Part shown: in pieces, positions 42,787 through 51,801 of the stretch
How the letters are laid out: each line of letters opens with the position of its first letter
Numbering within the stretch: the first letter of the stretch is position 1
Made by a program: the position numbers and the translations under genes
Source of the DNA: an uncultured Bacteroidota bacterium
GTDB taxonomy: Bacteria; Bacteroidota; Bacteroidia; Bacteroidales; VadinHA17
Reading direction: 5' to 3'
DNA: 64,000 nt
NCBI GenBank assembly: GCA_903824785.1
Contig: CAIJYD010000002.1
Span: 1-64,000 of the forward strand
The notes under the pieces: model-generated
The model's database searches: none
Told to the model about the DNA's origin: nothing
Seen by the model: only the letters and a program-made list of their open reading frames with translations

Positions 42787-44187
42787 CTATCTCCTGCCCG
42801 ATGAAGAACCTGATGAAGAACGGGAATCAGAACCTGAGGAACCAGAGGAACCAGAGGAACCTGAAGAACCGGAAGAGCCTGATGATGACCCGGATGAATA
42901 CCCTGAAGAATAGGAACTTCTCGATTCAGAACCGGATGATCTGTTAGAGGAACCGGAGGAATAGCCCGATCCGCTTTCAGAACTTCTTCTTGCCGGAACA
43001 GAATAGTGAACTGCACCGCTGGAAGGAGAAACAGCTCTTCTCTGTTCACTGTTAACAGAAGAATTGTTTCTCGAATTATTTGATGAGTTCTGGTAAGATC
43101 CCTGATTTGAAGGATTTCTGACAGACCCTGAATTATTATATACCCTTGTGTTACCACCGTCACTGTTTCTGTTAATGCCCGAGTTAGCTCCGTCTGATAC
43201 CCTGCTGTTGTTATATGATGGACGTGTGCTCATTCGCGGATTACTGTAACTCGGAGTATATGATCTGTTGGTGGTATTATATTCAGGCCTCATATTGGCT
43301 GACCTCTGTGTTCCGGGATTTGTCTGACTATTTGCTCCTTTTACCGGCTCCTGGTTCAGTTTCCTTCCGGTACTGGTTGCAGGTTGCTGTGAAATGGCAT
43401 CAGATGAAACCGCTCTGCGCTGACCGCCAGAGACTGCAGCAGATTCTGAGGAAGGTCTGCCAGAATTGGCTCCTGTAGAAAGATAACCATCCCTTCGTGC
43501 TGATCCTGAAGGGGAAACATAGCCGTTCCACCTTGACGAGAGGGTACTTGGTCTTTCTTTTCTTCCATATTGAACCGAAGTTTTGGAGTCATTATAGAAA
43601 TAACTTCCTCCGTATCCGCTTCCGTATCCGCCACCGTAATAACCGCCATAATACCCTCCATACATATTTCCGTAATAACCATTGTTATAGAAGTCATAAT
43701 AACCTCCGTAACTGAAAGGATTGTAATAAAATGGATTGTATCTGTTGTAGAAAGGTGAATATCCTCCGAATCCAAAACCATATCCCATCGAAGGGTAGTA
43801 GAAGTCTGAATAGAATGGATCGCTCCAGTAAGGATCAAAATAATTTCCATGAAATCTTCTCAACCTTGATGAATATGAGTAATTATCATAATTATCATAA
43901 CCACCGTTATAGTCGTAGTTATTCAGAACTGCCTGATTATCATAACCTAATGCACCCTGATACTGATCTGAGATAAGGGTATCGGAAGCATAAACATTAT
44001 CATAATAGTTTTCAGTTGGTAAATTTCCCTCTGCAATCTGCTCATTGACAGGCGGGCTGGCTTTAGTTACAGGTTTGTCTGAAGCTAAATAGTAAAGATC
44101 ATCGTACTCTGCTCCTGTATAAAGGCTTGATGAACATGAGCCCAGAGTCAGAAGTAAAAGAACTGATATGTAAGATAATGCTTTCAT
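42787..44187 (-). CDS. Tyr/Gly- and Ser-rich lipoprotein, unknown function
   Basis: No named family is recognised. The 466 residues start with a lipoprotein signal ending in GSC (C18). Residues 90-200 are Tyr-, Gly-, Asn- and Phe-rich (GYGFGFGGYSPFYNRYNPFYY, many YGG repeats), like an adhesive or amyloid-like segment. Residues 200-380 are basic and polar (Arg, Ser, Asn). The last 80 are almost pure Ser/Gly with scattered Arg, ending GRR. The SRLRRFHGNY segment is echoed as SRINRFHKSY in the next gene upstream, so the two look like diverged paralogues. A surface or matrix role is likely; the reverse-strand open frames here are by-products of low complexity. Confidence 0.75.
   Translation of the reverse strand: MKALSYISVLLLLTLGSCSSSLYTGAEYDDLYYLASDKPVTKASPPVNEQIAEGNLPTENYYDNVYASDTLISDQYQGALGYDNQAVLNNYDYNGGYDNYDNYSYSSRLRRFHGNYFDPYWSDPFYSDFYYPSMGYGFGFGGYSPFYNRYNPFYYNPFSYGGYYDFYNNGYYGNMYGGYYGGYYGGGYGSGYGGSYFYNDSKTSVQYGRKERPSTLSSRWNGYVSPSGSARRDGYLSTGANSGRPSSESAAVSGGQRRAVSSDAISQQPATSTGRKLNQEPVKGANSQTNPGTQRSANMRPEYNTTNRSYTPSYSNPRMSTRPSYNNSRVSDGANSGINRNSDGGNTRVYNNSGSVRNPSNQGSYQNSSNNSRNNSSVNSEQRRAVSPSSGAVHYSVPARRSSESGSGYSSGSSNRSSGSESRSSYSSGYSSGSSSGSSGSSGSSGSSGSSGSDSRSSSGSSSGRR
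42830..42883. repeat. Six imperfect 9-base tandem repeats
   Basis: Six units of the form GAACCNGAG-like follow one another (two are identical). On the minus strand they encode the SSG-rich tail of the lipoprotein. Unit length is a multiple of three, so gain or loss of units would change tail length without a frameshift. Confidence 0.85.
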
Positions 44188-44334
44188 TTTTGATATCCTT
44201 TTTTTATACTTATAAGCAAATATTATACCAAAGAAACAAAATTCTGAATTAACTATTTTCAGATTCCTTAAAGATAACCGTTTTATTGATAAGGAACAGA
44301 GAGCTCATGGCTATATTCTTGTTTATTGGCTTTT

Positions 44335-45351
44335 TTACCGCCTCCTGGTTGATTTCTCACTTGAGGAGGATGAAGAAGAAGATTTTGATTCACTTTTTGA
44401 TTCACTTTTCGCTGATCTGCTGCTCTCGCGTACGGCAGATTTTTCTGATCGTGCGGGGGATGACCTTCGGGCAGATGAAGCTGCTGTTCCTGATGGAGTT
44501 GAACTTCTTTCATTACGTGAGACATTGGTTCTTTCGCTGCTGCGGCCGCTGTTTACATTCTGAATCCGGTTACTGCTCCCCCTGGTTGTCTCAACTGACC
44601 TGCGTGTAGGGGTAGTGTTTGTTTCCCTGATTACAGGAGTGCTGGTACTTCTGTCGGCTTCCCTTCTAAAACTATTTCCTGTTGACGGTTCGGGCTTGAT
44701 ATCGGATCTTCTTCCCGAACTGTTACCTGTTGAAGGATATGTTGTCGAAGAATTTCTTTCTGAAGAGTTTTTATAGCTGCTTCTGCCTGAATTAGATGGC
44801 TGTCTGTAATCGCTGCGATCATTGTAATTGTTATGATTGTTATAATAATTGTTGTAATTATTGTAATTGTTGTGATGATTATTCCCGTTCCATCCGTAGA
44901 ATTCGTTGTGCCACCTGTTTCTTGTTCTGAAAATTACTAAAGGTGTATGCCAGTTATTGAAATAAAAACCGGTATTCCCGAAGTAAAAAGAGTTTTCGAA
45001 ATATGGATTATAAAACCTGTCATTCCCGTAATAATAGCTGTAAGATGGGTAGCTGAAAGAAAATCCGAGCCCAATGCCTCCTCCATAAATACTTATTCCC
45101 CATGAATCGGGCTGATAATTATACCAATATGCATCTGTAAATACAGGTGAATAATAACTGAAGGCTGAATAAGATTTATGAAACCTGTTTATCCGGGATG
45201 AAAAATAATAATCATAATCATCGTAATAATTATTTACTATTACCCGCGCCTCATCATTTCTGAACTCCTGCTTTCCGTGAACCTGGGCTTTTACGGTTAA
45301 TCCGGTAAGAAGTATTCCAGTCAGAATTCCGATAGTGTATTTTGCTTTCAT
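44335..45351 (-). CDS. Exported Tyr-rich/Ser-rich protein, paralogue of the next gene
   Basis: Not a recognised family. The 338 residues begin with a signal peptide (cut after TVKAQ), then a Tyr/Phe/Gly-rich region (about 50-165) with FSSRINRFHKSY, GGGIGLGFSFSYPSYSYYYG and Asn/Tyr runs (HHNNYNNYNNYYNNHNNY). A Ser/Arg/Thr-rich tail follows, ending in a poly-Ser stretch and TRRR. Composition, order of regions and the SR-RFH motif match the downstream lipoprotein, so a duplication followed by divergence is likely. This copy lacks the lipobox. A clear AGGAGG lies six bases before the ATG, unusual here. Confidence 0.75.
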   Translation of the reverse strand: MKAKYTIGILTGILLTGLTVKAQVHGKQEFRNDEARVIVNNYYDDYDYYFSSRINRFHKSYSAFSYYSPVFTDAYWYNYQPDSWGISIYGGGIGLGFSFSYPSYSYYYGNDRFYNPYFENSFYFGNTGFYFNNWHTPLVIFRTRNRWHNEFYGWNGNNHHNNYNNYNNYYNNHNNYNDRSDYRQPSNSGRSSYKNSSERNSSTTYPSTGNSSGRRSDIKPEPSTGNSFRREADRSTSTPVIRETNTTPTRRSVETTRGSSNRIQNVNSGRSSERTNVSRNERSSTPSGTAASSARRSSPARSEKSAVRESSRSAKSESKSESKSSSSSSSSEKSTRRR

Positions 45352-45357
45352 GATAAA

Positions 45358-45363
45358 CCTCCT
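45358..45363 (-). promoter_or_regulatory. Strong Shine-Dalgarno site
   Basis: On the minus strand the sequence reads AGGAGG with a six-base spacer to the ATG at 45351-45349. Nearly all other genes in the window lack such a site, as is usual for Bacteroidota, so this one stands out and fixes the start. Confidence 0.75.
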
Positions 45364-45396
45364 TTTCTTTTATTACCGATAACTGAACTTTTTATT

Positions 45397-45404
45397 TATT
45401 TTTG
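45397..45404 (+). promoter_or_regulatory. -7 promoter element for proS
   Basis: TATTTTTG, an exact TAnnTTTG match, 47 bases upstream of the proS ATG. Confidence 0.5.
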
Positions 45405-45451
45405 CGCAATCTATTTCTTTAAATCTAATTAATCAAATACCATACCAAAAA

Positions 45452-46927
45452 ATGGCGAAGTTTTTAACTAACAGGGAAGAAAATTACTCACAATGGTATA
45501 ACGATCTGGTTACCAAGGCCGATCTGGCTGAAAACTCTGCAGTAAGAGGATGCATGATAATTAAACCTTATGGTTATGCAATATGGGAAAAGATTCAGGC
45601 AGAACTCGACAGGCTGTTTAAAGAGACAGGTCACGTTAATGCATATTTCCCATTATTCATTCCAAAATCTTTTTTCAGCAAGGAAGCTGCCCATGTAGAA
45701 GGTTTTGCAAAGGAATGTGCTGTAGTTACTCACTACCGCCTTAAAAATGATGAAAATGGAAAAGGTATTGTAGTTGATCCTGCTGCAAAACTTGAAGAAG
45801 AGCTCATAATCCGCCCCACTTCAGAAACAATTATCTGGCACTCTTATAAAAACTGGATTCAGTCATACAGAGATCTTCCTATTCTGATTAACCAGTGGGC
45901 AAATGTTGTCAGATGGGAAATGCGCACACGTCTGTTCCTGAGAACAACGGAATTCCTCTGGCAGGAGGGTCATACTGCACATGCTACCAGGGAAGAGGCG
46001 ATTGAAGAGACCGAAAAGATGATAAATGTTTATGCCGGTTTTGCAGAAAACTCAATGGCTCTTCCTGTAATAAAAGGATCAAAGTCTGAAAATGAAAGGT
46101 TTGCAGGTGCTCTTGACACATATGCCATTGAAGCTCTCATGCAGGACGGAAAAGCCTTGCAGGCCGGCACCAGCCATTTCCTCGGACAGAATTTTGCCAA
46201 AGCATTCGATGTGCAGTTTACAGACAGAACAGGCAAACTGGATTATGTATGGGCTACCTCATGGGGCGTTTCCACAAGACTTATGGGTGCACTTATTATG
46301 GCCCATTCCGACAACCAGGGACTGGTTCTTCCTCCGAAACTTGCTCCTATACAGGTTGTTATAATTCCGATTTATAAAAACGAAGAACAGCTTGCAGCCC
46401 TCTCTGAAACTGTAAATAAAATTAAAAAGGATCTCGTCGCCCAGGGGATCTCTGTTAAATATGATGACCGTGATAATAATAAGCCGGGATGGAAATTTGC
46501 TGATTATGAACTGAAAGGTGTTCCTGTTCGTCTGGCTATAGGTCAACGCGACCTGGAAAATAAAACAATTGAAGTTGCCCGCCGCGATAATCTCACCAAA
46601 GAGACTATTTCCATTGATTCCGTAAGTGAGCATATTCCAAAACTCCTCGAGGATATACAAACCAACATTTATAATAAAGCACTTAAATTCAGAAAGGAAA
46701 ATACTTATTATGTTGATAAATGGGATGATTTTCTAAAAATTCTGGATAATCAGGGTGGTTTTATTATGGCTCATTGGGATGGAACTGTTGAAACCGAAGA
46801 GAAGATAAAGGAGGAGACAAAAGCAACAATCAGATGCATTCCGTTCGACACCCCTGATGAGGATGGGAAATGTATATACTCCGGGAAACCATCAAAAAGA
46901 AGAGTACTCTTTGCAAGGTCATATTGA
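45452..46927 (+). CDS. proS: Prolyl-tRNA synthetase (archaeal/eukaryote-like type)
   Basis: ProS charges tRNA-Pro. At 491 residues, and without the editing-domain insertion of the bacterial type, it is the shorter archaeal/eukaryote-like form common in Bacteroidota. Class II motifs are seen in [41 protein letters not shown] (motif 2 region), [12 protein letters not shown] and the later [14 protein letters not shown] and [20 protein letters not shown]. The C-terminal anticodon-binding domain and a final Cys-containing domain follow. A terminator lies just after the stop. Confidence 0.97.
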   Translation: MAKFLTNREENYSQWYNDLVTKADLAENSAVRGCMIIKPYGYAIWEKIQAELDRLFKETGHVNAYFPLFIPKSFFSKEAAHVEGFAKECAVVTHYRLKNDENGKGIVVDPAAKLEEELIIRPTSETIIWHSYKNWIQSYRDLPILINQWANVVRWEMRTRLFLRTTEFLWQEGHTAHATREEAIEETEKMINVYAGFAENSMALPVIKGSKSENERFAGALDTYAIEALMQDGKALQAGTSHFLGQNFAKAFDVQFTDRTGKLDYVWATSWGVSTRLMGALIMAHSDNQGLVLPPKLAPIQVVIIPIYKNEEQLAALSETVNKIKKDLVAQGISVKYDDRDNNKPGWKFADYELKGVPVRLAIGQRDLENKTIEVARRDNLTKETISIDSVSEHIPKLLEDIQTNIYNKALKFRKENTYYVDKWDDFLKILDNQGGFIMAHWDGTVETEEKIKEETKATIRCIPFDTPDEDGKCIYSGKPSKRRVLFARSY

Positions 46928-46943
46928 TTTTATAAATATTAAG

Positions 46944-46977
46944 AAGGGGGCATTCAACAATATGTCCCTTTTTTTTT
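46944..46977 (+). terminator. Rho-independent terminator after proS
   Basis: A ten-pair stem (AAGGGGGCAT with ATGTCCCTTT, two G-U pairs) with an eight-base loop is followed by a run of nine or so T residues, about 17 bases after the proS stop. Confidence 0.85.
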
Positions 46978-47032
46978 GTCCTGAATTATTACTATTTTAG
47001 ACGCCTGTATATCATTTAATACAACTCTTGTT

Positions 47033-47743
47033 ATGTCCGATCTGAATGAAAAGAAACTGGCAATAATTGGAACTCTTAAAGAAAAATCCATACTTAAGCA
47101 AAAGGTTTTTGATAATACGCTGGAAGCTTTCAGCGGTGTAAAGGAAGTGCTTAAGGGTTTGTCAAAAGATGTAAATACTAATTTGTCGGGGCTGGATGGA
47201 AGAGTGAGACTTGAATATACAGACAGAAGCAATTTTGATGCTCAGATAAAAATCGCCGGCGATATCCTGCTTTTCAGCATGCACTCAAATATCTTTCAGT
47301 TCGACAGGGAGCATCCTGCATGGAAGACGCCCTATATTCAGAAAAATAAGTACAATGCCTACTCCGGGATAATAAATATTTACAATTTTCTCGCCGATTC
47401 TTTTAAATATTCAAGGCTTGATGATCTGGGATACCTCATTGCCAGGATCTTTATCAATCACGAAAAACAATATTTTGTTGAAGGAAAAAGACAGATGGGG
47501 ATGCTCTTTACTAATTATGGAAGTGAAGAGATCAGCAAGGAATCGCTACAGGTAATTATCTCCACCGCAATTCAATATGCTTTAGAGTTTGATCTTCTTG
47601 TTCCTCCGTATGATGCTGTGAAAATTGCAACGGTAGGTCAGGCTGAGACAAAAATCCAGCACTCAAAACTGATTACCGGAAAACGTCTTGGATTCCAGTT
47701 TAATTCCGATGATGTATTGATAAGCAATCCCATGGAAACCTGA
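47033..47743 (+). CDS. Conserved-looking protein of unknown function
   Basis: I do not recognise this 236-residue protein. It has no signal peptide or membrane segment, so it is probably cytoplasmic. It begins with a Lys/Glu-rich helical region (to about residue 55), then a mixed alpha/beta stretch with NFDAQIKIAGDILLFSMHSNIFQF, AYSGIINIYNFLADSFKYSR, LGYLIARIFINHEKQYFVEGKRQMG and VGQAETKIQHSKLITGKRLGF. Its stop overlaps the start of the Omp85-like gene by one base (TGATG), which suggests coordinated expression. Function is unknown. Confidence 0.82.
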   Translation: MSDLNEKKLAIIGTLKEKSILKQKVFDNTLEAFSGVKEVLKGLSKDVNTNLSGLDGRVRLEYTDRSNFDAQIKIAGDILLFSMHSNIFQFDREHPAWKTPYIQKNKYNAYSGIINIYNFLADSFKYSRLDDLGYLIARIFINHEKQYFVEGKRQMGMLFTNYGSEEISKESLQVIISTAIQYALEFDLLVPPYDAVKIATVGQAETKIQHSKLITGKRLGFQFNSDDVLISNPMET

Positions 47744-49683
47744 TGTTAAAGTTTCAAAAAAAATACAGGAGTTCGTTCAGGCCTTTGATCATTCTGGCAC
47801 TTCTGTTTTTTTACAACTTTGCCTATTCTCAAAACCTGCCGGGAAATAACACTTTAATAAGACTTGCACCCTGCACTTCAATTCAGATCAGGAACAGAAT
47901 CTCTTTTTTCCCAAAAGAAACCTTCATTAAACTTCCCTCATCTCTGATACCTGAAAATAAATTCAGGAAAGATAAAGATCTCATTTTCTTTGATTCCCTG
48001 AAGATCAGAGCATCAAAAAAACCACTGACCAAAAAACTTTACGACTTTGTTATTATCTCACCTTCCCCATCCGGCACAAAACAGATAACATCTACAAGCG
48101 ATGCCGGTTACGTCGGTTATTCCGGAAAAACAATCAGAAATATTGAAGTCAGAAGACTTAACGTGTTCGGTGTAAATATTGATAATCCGATTGCATCAAA
48201 TCCTAAAAAATTTGAAGATATTTTAAATAAAACACACGTTAATACAAATGAGAATATTATAAGGAAGAATCTTCTTTTCACAAAAGGCGATACAATCTCT
48301 CCACTTACATTAAGTGATAATGAAAGAATTTTAAGGAATCTTTCATTTATTAACGATGCAAGAATAATTATTGTTCCGGTTTCGGATTATGAGGCTGATA
48401 TTGTTGTTCTCACAAAAGATGTTTATTCATTAGGCGGCGCATACAGTTACAAGGGGCTTAAAAAAGGTGCCGTTTCTCTCTTTGAAAAAAATGTTTTAGG
48501 GATTGGTCATGAAATTGGGTTTGTAATGCCTTTTGATGCTGACTCAGCCGGTTCTCCCGGGTTTGGTGCTCATTACCTTATCAATAATATCAGGAAATCA
48601 TTCATTAACCTGAATCTCTTTTACTTTAACGGACTTGGAACTGAATCCTACGGCATCAGCCTGAACAGGAGTCTTGTAAGTGCAACTACAAAGTATGCTG
48701 GGGGATTCTCTTTCAGACAAGTATCTACCACAGAAGATCTTGATACTCTGCCTGTTCCCGAACCGCTTAAATACAATTTGCAGGATTACTGGCTGTCACG
48801 CTCTTTTTTGCTGAATAAGGAAGCAGTATCAAGAATTATTATCGGAGTACGTTATACCAACAATAATGTATTTGACCGGCCATTTATCCTGCCCGATTCT
48901 TATTATTCTCTTCAGAAATACAAGATATTGCTGGGCTCTGCAGCGTTTTCAATCCAGAAATATTACAAGACCAATCTTATATACAGTTATGGACGAACTG
49001 AAGATATTCCTTACGGAGGATTAGTTAAAATTACTGCCGGAAGAGAGATAAATGAATTCAGGAACCGTACATACCTCGGAGCAGAGATTGCATTGGGTAA
49101 GTCAATAAAATCTCTTGGCTATTTCTATACCTCTGCAGGGCTTTCCGCCTTTAGCAGCACCAACGGGACAGAGCAGGGGATCTTGTCGTTAAGCACAAAA
49201 TATTTTTCAAACCTGATTACGGCCGGAAATAAAATGATGCGTAATTTTGTATATATCAATTATACCCGTGGCTTTGACAGGCACACCGATGAGTTTCTGA
49301 GATTTACTAAGGATAATGGCTTTTCCGGTATCCGGAACGATACTGTAAGCGGAACACAAAGAGTGGAGTTAAGTCTTGAATCGGTAATATTCAGCCTATT
49401 TAATCTATATGGCTTCCGGTTTGCATTCTTCGGTTTCACCGATATTTCCTTCCTTTCGGGTACAAATGAGATCATCAAAAACGGCTATGCACTTTCAGGT
49501 ATCGGGCTGGGATTCAGAGTCAGAAACGATAATATGGTCTTTAATACATTACAGATCCGAATTGGTTTCTTTCCCAATCCTCCAACTTATTCAAAAATCA
49601 ATTCAATTCTTATCTCAGGAGAACAATTACTGAGTCCCGAAAATTTTGATTCAGGTCCTCCGTCAATAATTCCATACAGGTAA
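47743..49683 (+). CDS. Omp85-like outer-membrane protein with POTRA-type region
   Basis: A 646-residue protein with a signal peptide (cut after FAYSQ). About residues 130-220 look like POTRA modules: RNIEVRRLNVFGVNI, LLFTKGDTISPLTLSDNERILRNLSFINDARIIIVPV and VVLTKDVYSLGG. The remaining 400 residues alternate as in a 16-strand barrel, with FEKNVLGIGHEIGFVMPFDADS near the start of the barrel. It belongs broadly with BamA/TamA-type proteins, but no exact family is recognised, and the end (IPYR) lacks the terminal aromatic. It could be the TamA-side partner of the TamB homologue, or a dedicated exporter linked to its upstream neighbour. Confidence 0.8.
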   Translation: MLKFQKKYRSSFRPLIILALLFFYNFAYSQNLPGNNTLIRLAPCTSIQIRNRISFFPKETFIKLPSSLIPENKFRKDKDLIFFDSLKIRASKKPLTKKLYDFVIISPSPSGTKQITSTSDAGYVGYSGKTIRNIEVRRLNVFGVNIDNPIASNPKKFEDILNKTHVNTNENIIRKNLLFTKGDTISPLTLSDNERILRNLSFINDARIIIVPVSDYEADIVVLTKDVYSLGGAYSYKGLKKGAVSLFEKNVLGIGHEIGFVMPFDADSAGSPGFGAHYLINNIRKSFINLNLFYFNGLGTESYGISLNRSLVSATTKYAGGFSFRQVSTTEDLDTLPVPEPLKYNLQDYWLSRSFLLNKEAVSRIIIGVRYTNNNVFDRPFILPDSYYSLQKYKILLGSAAFSIQKYYKTNLIYSYGRTEDIPYGGLVKITAGREINEFRNRTYLGAEIALGKSIKSLGYFYTSAGLSAFSSTNGTEQGILSLSTKYFSNLITAGNKMMRNFVYINYTRGFDRHTDEFLRFTKDNGFSGIRNDTVSGTQRVELSLESVIFSLFNLYGFRFAFFGFTDISFLSGTNEIIKNGYALSGIGLGFRVRNDNMVFNTLQIRIGFFPNPPTYSKINSILISGEQLLSPENFDSGPPSIIPYR

Positions 49684-49744
49684 TGAACAAAACAAATAAT
49701 TTTTTGTCCTATATTTAGTTTATTAACATTAATTCAAAAAAAAA

Positions 49745-50377
49745 ATGGCGGTTTTAGTTGGAAAAAAAGCACCGGGATTTTCTGCACCTGCAGTAATAAA
49801 TGGCGGTGAAATTGTCGAAGGTTTCTCGCTTGAGCAATACCTTGGAAAAAAGTTTGTTGTCTTCTTCTTCTATCCTGCAGATTTTACTTTTGTCTGCCCT
49901 ACCGAACTTCTTGCTTTTCAGGAAAGAATTAAGGAATTCGATGAAAGAAATGTTGTAGTAGTTGCATGCTCGGTTGATTCTCATTTTTCTCATTGGAAAT
50001 GGCTTCAGACCGATCTTAAGGATGGCGGAATAAAGGGTGTTAAATACCCTATTGTTGCTGACCTTGCAAAGACTATCTCAGAAAACTATGATGTCCTCGC
50101 CGGAAACTATGAATATTCAGATGATGGCGATGTTACGTTCAATGGCACGCCAATGGCTTACAGAGGCTTGTTCCTGATTGACAAAAACGGTATTGTCAGA
50201 CATCAGACAGTTAACGATATGCCTTTGGGAAGAAGCGTCTCCGAGACTCTCAGAATGGTTGATGCTCTCCAGTTCTTTGAAGAGAATGGCGAAGTATGTC
50301 CGGCCGACTGGCATAAAGGAGAAAAAGCCATGAAGGCTACACAGGAAGGTGTGTCAGAATACCTCTCCAGAAAATAG
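49745..50377 (+). CDS. 2-Cys peroxiredoxin (AhpC/Prx1 type)
   Basis: A 210-residue peroxiredoxin that reduces hydrogen peroxide and organic peroxides. The peroxidatic Cys is C51 in FYPADFTFVCPTE, and the resolving Cys is C185 in GEVCPADWHKG, so it is a typical 2-Cys enzyme. The catalytic Thr (T48) and the Arg of the later part are in place. No AhpF gene adjoins, so its reductant is probably thioredoxin or a soluble reductase. A strong terminator follows. Confidence 0.96.
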   Translation: MAVLVGKKAPGFSAPAVINGGEIVEGFSLEQYLGKKFVVFFFYPADFTFVCPTELLAFQERIKEFDERNVVVVACSVDSHFSHWKWLQTDLKDGGIKGVKYPIVADLAKTISENYDVLAGNYEYSDDGDVTFNGTPMAYRGLFLIDKNGIVRHQTVNDMPLGRSVSETLRMVDALQFFEENGEVCPADWHKGEKAMKATQEGVSEYLSRK

Positions 50378-50395
50378 TTTATTCAGAATTTAATG

Positions 50396-50430
50396 AAAAG
50401 GTATCCCAGGAAAGGATACCTTTTTCTATT
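50396..50430 (+). terminator. Rho-independent terminator after the peroxiredoxin
   Basis: A perfect eleven-pair stem (AAAAGGTATCC with GGATACCTTTT) around a seven-base loop, followed by a T-rich tail. It abuts the promoter element of tilS. Confidence 0.88.
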
Positions 50431-50434
50431 TTTG
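50427..50434 (+). promoter_or_regulatory. -7 promoter element for tilS
   Basis: TATTTTTG, an exact TAnnTTTG match, ending only seven bases before the first tilS ATG. The transcript would begin at or very near the start codon, so it should be leaderless or start at the second Met. Confidence 0.5.
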
Positions 50435-50441
50435 CATTTCA

Positions 50442-51782
50442 ATGCCACATAATATGCTGAATGAATTCAAGATATTTATTACTGAGAACAAACTGGTAAA
50501 ACCCGGCGACAGAGTTTTACTTGCAGTCAGCGGAGGCATCGATTCAATGACAATGGCTCACCTCTTCCTCAGGCTGGGATACAAAACAGCTATAGCCCAC
50601 TGCAACTTCTCCCTGAGAGCAGAAGAATCTGACAAGGATGAAGCCATGGTTCACAGTTACGCCGATCAGAATAATATACCTTTCCACTCGATCCGCTTTG
50701 CAACAAAAGCTTTCGCGAAAAAGGAGGGAATGTCTGTTCAGATGGCGGCAAGGGATTTGAGATACAACTGGTTCGAAGTTATCAGACAAGAAAATAATTA
50801 TGATTCCGTTGCAGTGGCACATAACCTTAACGATAATATTGAAACCTTTATAATAAATCTCACCAGAGGTACCGGAATTACAGGCTTAACCGGAATCAAA
50901 CCCTGCAGCAACAATATAATCCGTCCTTTGCTTTTTGCTACAAGGAATAGTATTACCGACTACTGCAACAGACATCAGATAATCTTTCGCGAAGACAGAT
51001 CAAATGCTGATACAAAATATACCAGAAATAAAATAAGGCACCTGGTGATTCCAGTGCTTAAAGAGATTAACCCATCTGTTGAAAATACATTGAGAGAGAC
51101 TGCCGGAAGATTCACAGAGATAAGCGAGATAGTTTCAGAATATATTTCAGCGATAAGGAAAAGTGTATCGGAGGAAAAAGGAGTTTTGACAACATTCAGT
51201 ATCAGCAGTGTTAAAAATTACCTGCATAACAAAACAGTGTTATATGAACTGTTTAAACCATTTGGTATAAATAATGTACAGCTGAACGACCTGATAAAAG
51301 TAACAGTAGGTAAAACAGGGGGCCAGATATTTACTGCCTCTCACAGAATCATCAAAAACAGAAAAGAGTTAATCGCAGCTCCAAAAGTTACAAACGGTGA
51401 AACACTCTTCTACGTCAGGAATATTACAGAGCTGAGGAAGGTACAGAATATATCTTCAGCCAGCTACGCCGATGTTACCGGAAAGTTCATAATTCCTTCT
51501 GATCCTTTAACAGCATGCCTCGATACTGAAAAAATATCATTCCCAATGATTATCAGGAAATGGAAAACCGGAGATCATTTCTATCCGCTCGGGATGGAAC
51601 ATAAGAAAAAGCTGAGTGATTATTTTATCGACAGTAAATATTCACAGATTGATAAGGAAAATATTCTGATCCTTGAATCAGCTGGAGAAATTGCCTGGGT
51701 TATCGGAGACCGGATAGATAACAGGGTAAAATTAACGTCAACTACTACCAAAGCACTGGTAATTAAAACAATAAGGCATTAA
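50442..51782 (+). CDS. tilS: tRNA(Ile)-lysidine synthase
   Basis: TilS changes the wobble cytidine of tRNA-Ile(CAU) to lysidine, so that it reads AUA as isoleucine. The 446 residues hold the PP-loop LLAVSGGIDSMTMAHLF, AHCNFSLRAEESDKDE, the AHNLNDNIETFIINLTRGTGITGLTGI signature, and the C-terminal domain with WKTGDHFYPLGMEHKKKLSDYFID. A second in-frame ATG lies four codons in (50454); given the promoter position, either could be used. Confidence 0.96.
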   Translation: MPHNMLNEFKIFITENKLVKPGDRVLLAVSGGIDSMTMAHLFLRLGYKTAIAHCNFSLRAEESDKDEAMVHSYADQNNIPFHSIRFATKAFAKKEGMSVQMAARDLRYNWFEVIRQENNYDSVAVAHNLNDNIETFIINLTRGTGITGLTGIKPCSNNIIRPLLFATRNSITDYCNRHQIIFREDRSNADTKYTRNKIRHLVIPVLKEINPSVENTLRETAGRFTEISEIVSEYISAIRKSVSEEKGVLTTFSISSVKNYLHNKTVLYELFKPFGINNVQLNDLIKVTVGKTGGQIFTASHRIIKNRKELIAAPKVTNGETLFYVRNITELRKVQNISSASYADVTGKFIIPSDPLTACLDTEKISFPMIIRKWKTGDHFYPLGMEHKKKLSDYFIDSKYSQIDKENILILESAGEIAWVIGDRIDNRVKLTSTTTKALVIKTIRH

Positions 51783-51801
51783 GGTATTGATTTTTACCTG
51801 T

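Noticed and set aside
42830-42883. CRISPR-like repeats
   Set aside because: Units are 9 bases with no spacers, in frame with a protein tail; no cas genes are present.
42711-43163. A 150-codon Pro/Leu-rich minus-strand open frame
   Set aside because: Alternative frame of the Ser-rich tail; the lipoprotein frame has a signal peptide and a paralogue, this one has neither.
43356-43850. A 164-codon minus-strand open frame rich in Ile/Thr/Met
   Set aside because: It is the +1 or +2 frame of the Tyr/Gly-rich lipoprotein gene; low complexity keeps other frames open.
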